Positions 6,417-7,381 of a DNA stretch of 7,381 bases are shown in pieces. The notes under the pieces are model-generated. The model had not been told where the DNA came from, ran no database searches, and worked only from the letters and a program-made list of their open reading frames with translations. The DNA is taken from NCBI GenBank assembly GCA_938003875.1, contig CALKWO010000394.1, forward strand, positions 1-7,381, written 5' to 3'. The stretch comes from an uncultured bacterium. GTDB lineage: Bacteria; Planctomycetota; Uabimicrobiia; Uabimicrobiales; JABWCH01. Position numbers and translations under genes: made by a program. Numbering within the stretch: position 1 is the stretch's first letter; each line of letters opens with the position of its first letter.

Positions 6417-7285
6417 GTTATGCCTTGTTTTTGGTGGTATTGGAAAGCCAAAGGCAATTTTAGTAAAATATCCGATGCTATCATGCCGATTTCTCCTATC
6501 TCCTGAGCGCAAATATCGCCTGCATAGCCATGCGCCCAAACACCAAGCTGGCTTGCATCAAAAGGAGAAAACTTTTGTCCCAAGATTGCTGCAATAACCC
6601 CTGTCAGAACGTCTCCGCTTCCTGCAGTCGCCATACCTGGATTGCCTGTTGTATTGATAGAAAAACGAGAGCCATCCGTGACAATTGTGGGGGCAAATTT
6701 AAGGACTACAGTGCATCTATATTTTTCTGCAAACTGAGATGCTATGTCCACTTTCTTTTCGGCGATCTGGGATATGCTCAAACCTGTAAGCCTGGAAAAT
6801 TCTTTAGGATGTGGAGTCAGTATAGCAGGAAACTTTCGTTCTTGCAATATCTCGATATTTTTGGCTAAAGCATTGAGTCCGTCTGCATCCAGAACAACAG
6901 GAACAGGCAAATCTAAAATAAGCTTTTGCACCATGCGTTGTGTATCGGAATTCTGGGATAATCCTGGGCCAATTGCGACGACATCCATTTTTTGAGCCAT
7001 AGAGAGAATCTCCTCTACGCCTGAAGCACTGAAACTCTGTTCCTGTGTCTCAGGAAAAGGATGTGCCATAACGCAGGTCAATTGAGACCCCACAACAGGC
7101 AAAAGAGAAGCAGGAACGCCCAATGTAACGAGTCCTGCCCCTGATCGCAGGCAGGCGTTGGAGGCAAGGCAAGCAGCACCTGCCATCCCTCTCGATCCTG
7201 CCAAAACAAGAATCCTGCCAAAGTCTCCCTTGTGAGAGAAGGGAAAACGAAAAGGCATCAAAGGAAGAGAAAGTATCTGTTGCAT
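6410..7285 (-). CDS. nnrD: ADP/ATP-dependent (S)-NAD(P)H-hydrate dehydratase, stand-alone
   Basis: A 291-residue YjeF C-terminal (carbohydrate-kinase-like, ribokinase fold) protein. The family repairs damaged cofactor: it dehydrates S-NADHX or S-NADPHX back to NADH or NADPH using ADP or ATP. Motifs in order: SHKGDFGRILVLAGS 17-31, GAGLVT 49-54, AIGPGLS 104-110, LDADGLNAL 132-140, LTPHPKEFSRL 156-166, and the nucleotide-binding/catalytic NPGMATAGSGDVLTG 215-229 with Asp225, followed by WAHGYAGD 250-257 and GMIASDIL 267-274. Length fits the single-domain B. subtilis YxkO type. The NAD(P)HX epimerase domain (NnrE), fused to it in many bacteria, is absent here; upstream sequence is non-coding. 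One oddity is Phe197 where the family usually has Gly (LKG becomes LKF). The start at 7285 gives a normal N-terminus before SHKG; Met10 (7258) is the alternative. Neither has a Shine-Dalgarno sequence. The enzyme should be cytosolic. It is the first gene of an operon with the small kinase. Confidence 0.93.
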   Translation of the reverse strand: MQQILSLPLMPFRFPFSHKGDFGRILVLAGSRGMAGAACLASNACLRSGAGLVTLGVPASLLPVVGSQLTCVMAHPFPETQEQSFSASGVEEILSMAQKMDVVAIGPGLSQNSDTQRMVQKLILDLPVPVVLDADGLNALAKNIEILQERKFPAILTPHPKEFSRLTGLSISQIAEKKVDIASQFAEKYRCTVVLKFAPTIVTDGSRFSINTTGNPGMATAGSGDVLTGVIAAILGQKFSPFDASQLGVWAHGYAGDICAQEIGEIGMIASDILLKLPLAFQYHQKQGITR

Positions 7286-7301
7286 GGATTTTCGCTTTTT
7301 G

Positions 7302-7329
7302 ACAATAACTTATGTAAAATGCATCTCAA
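7302..7329 (-). promoter_or_regulatory. Candidate sigma70-type promoter of the nnrD-kinase operon
   Basis: On the minus strand TTGAGA (7329-7324) and TATTGT (7307-7302) are separated by 16 bases. They match the TTGACA and TATAAT consensus at 5 and 4 of 6 positions. Transcription would start near 7295, leaving a leader of only about ten bases before the nnrD ATG, which agrees with the lack of a Shine-Dalgarno sequence there. This is a match by eye in AT-rich DNA, so chance is possible. Confidence 0.35.
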
Positions 7330-7333
7330 ATTA

Positions 7334-7379
7334 GCCTCCTTCGGAGGCAATCTTTCCCGTGCGTAAGCTGTAATCTTAT
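7334..7379. repeat. GC-rich hairpin and a sequence shared with the inter-kinase region
   Basis: GCCTCC (7334-7339) pairs with GGAGGC (7343-7348) around TTC, the same loop as the hairpin at 4976-4990. Further right, TGTAATCTTAT (7369-7379) is the exact reverse complement of ATAAGATTACA at 5000-5010. The two intergenic regions thus share a similar hairpin and an 11-base word, suggesting one repeat family with a copy cut by the window edge. The hairpin could also end transcription of a gene beyond the window. Confidence 0.4.
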
Positions 7380-7381
7380 CG

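Noticed and set aside
6405..6539. N-terminal extension of the small kinase to an upstream ATG at 6539
   Set aside because: It would overlap nnrD by about 130 bases, adds an Arg-rich, unstructured sequence, and the ATG at 6404 has a clear ribosome-binding site.
6530..6868. Plus-strand open frames opposite nnrD
   Set aside because: They are shadows of a well-conserved enzyme gene and have no recognisable motifs.

Overview
The window carries three genes, all on the minus strand, so transcription runs from right to left. In that order they are a stand-alone NAD(P)H-hydrate dehydratase (NnrD, 7285 to 6410), a 401-residue Hanks-type Ser/Thr kinase ending in a single C-terminal membrane helix (6404 to 5199), and a 1598-residue Ser/Thr kinase with one membrane segment followed by long TPR, HEAT-like and again TPR repeat arrays (4889 to 93). 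Open frames on the plus strand are antisense shadows of these genes.

The host is probably a moderately AT-rich member of the Planctomycetota or a related phylum. That rests on gene style only: PknB-like kinases joined to very long TPR/HEAT arrays, several kinases close together, and a short helical module in front of the kinase domain. No phylogenetic marker is present, so the assignment is tentative.

Layout: 7286-7381 holds a GC-rich hairpin and a plausible promoter for nnrD, with almost no leader and no Shine-Dalgarno sequence. nnrD stops five bases before the ATG of the small kinase, and the ribosome-binding site of that kinase lies in the last codons of nnrD, so the two are almost certainly one translationally coupled operon. 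A 309-base gap (4890-5198) separates the small kinase from the giant one. It is rich in repeats: a CCACGAAG-type dispersed repeat, an 8-base inverted repeat around it, a pair of GC-rich hairpins with TATAAT between them, and a palindrome touching the ribosome-binding site of the giant kinase. One hairpin is followed by a T-rich tract and may end the upstream transcript, so the giant kinase may be a separate unit. Positions 1-92 are non-coding.

How the genes work together is inference. Both kinases keep all catalytic residues and are diverged relatives with an apparently related N-terminal module. The giant one has a large repeat region, probably outside the cytoplasm, that could bind proteins. 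The small one has essentially nothing beyond its membrane helix and so must be controlled from the cytoplasmic side. Coupling a metabolite-repair enzyme to a membrane-anchored kinase is the most unusual arrangement here, although it could be incidental.
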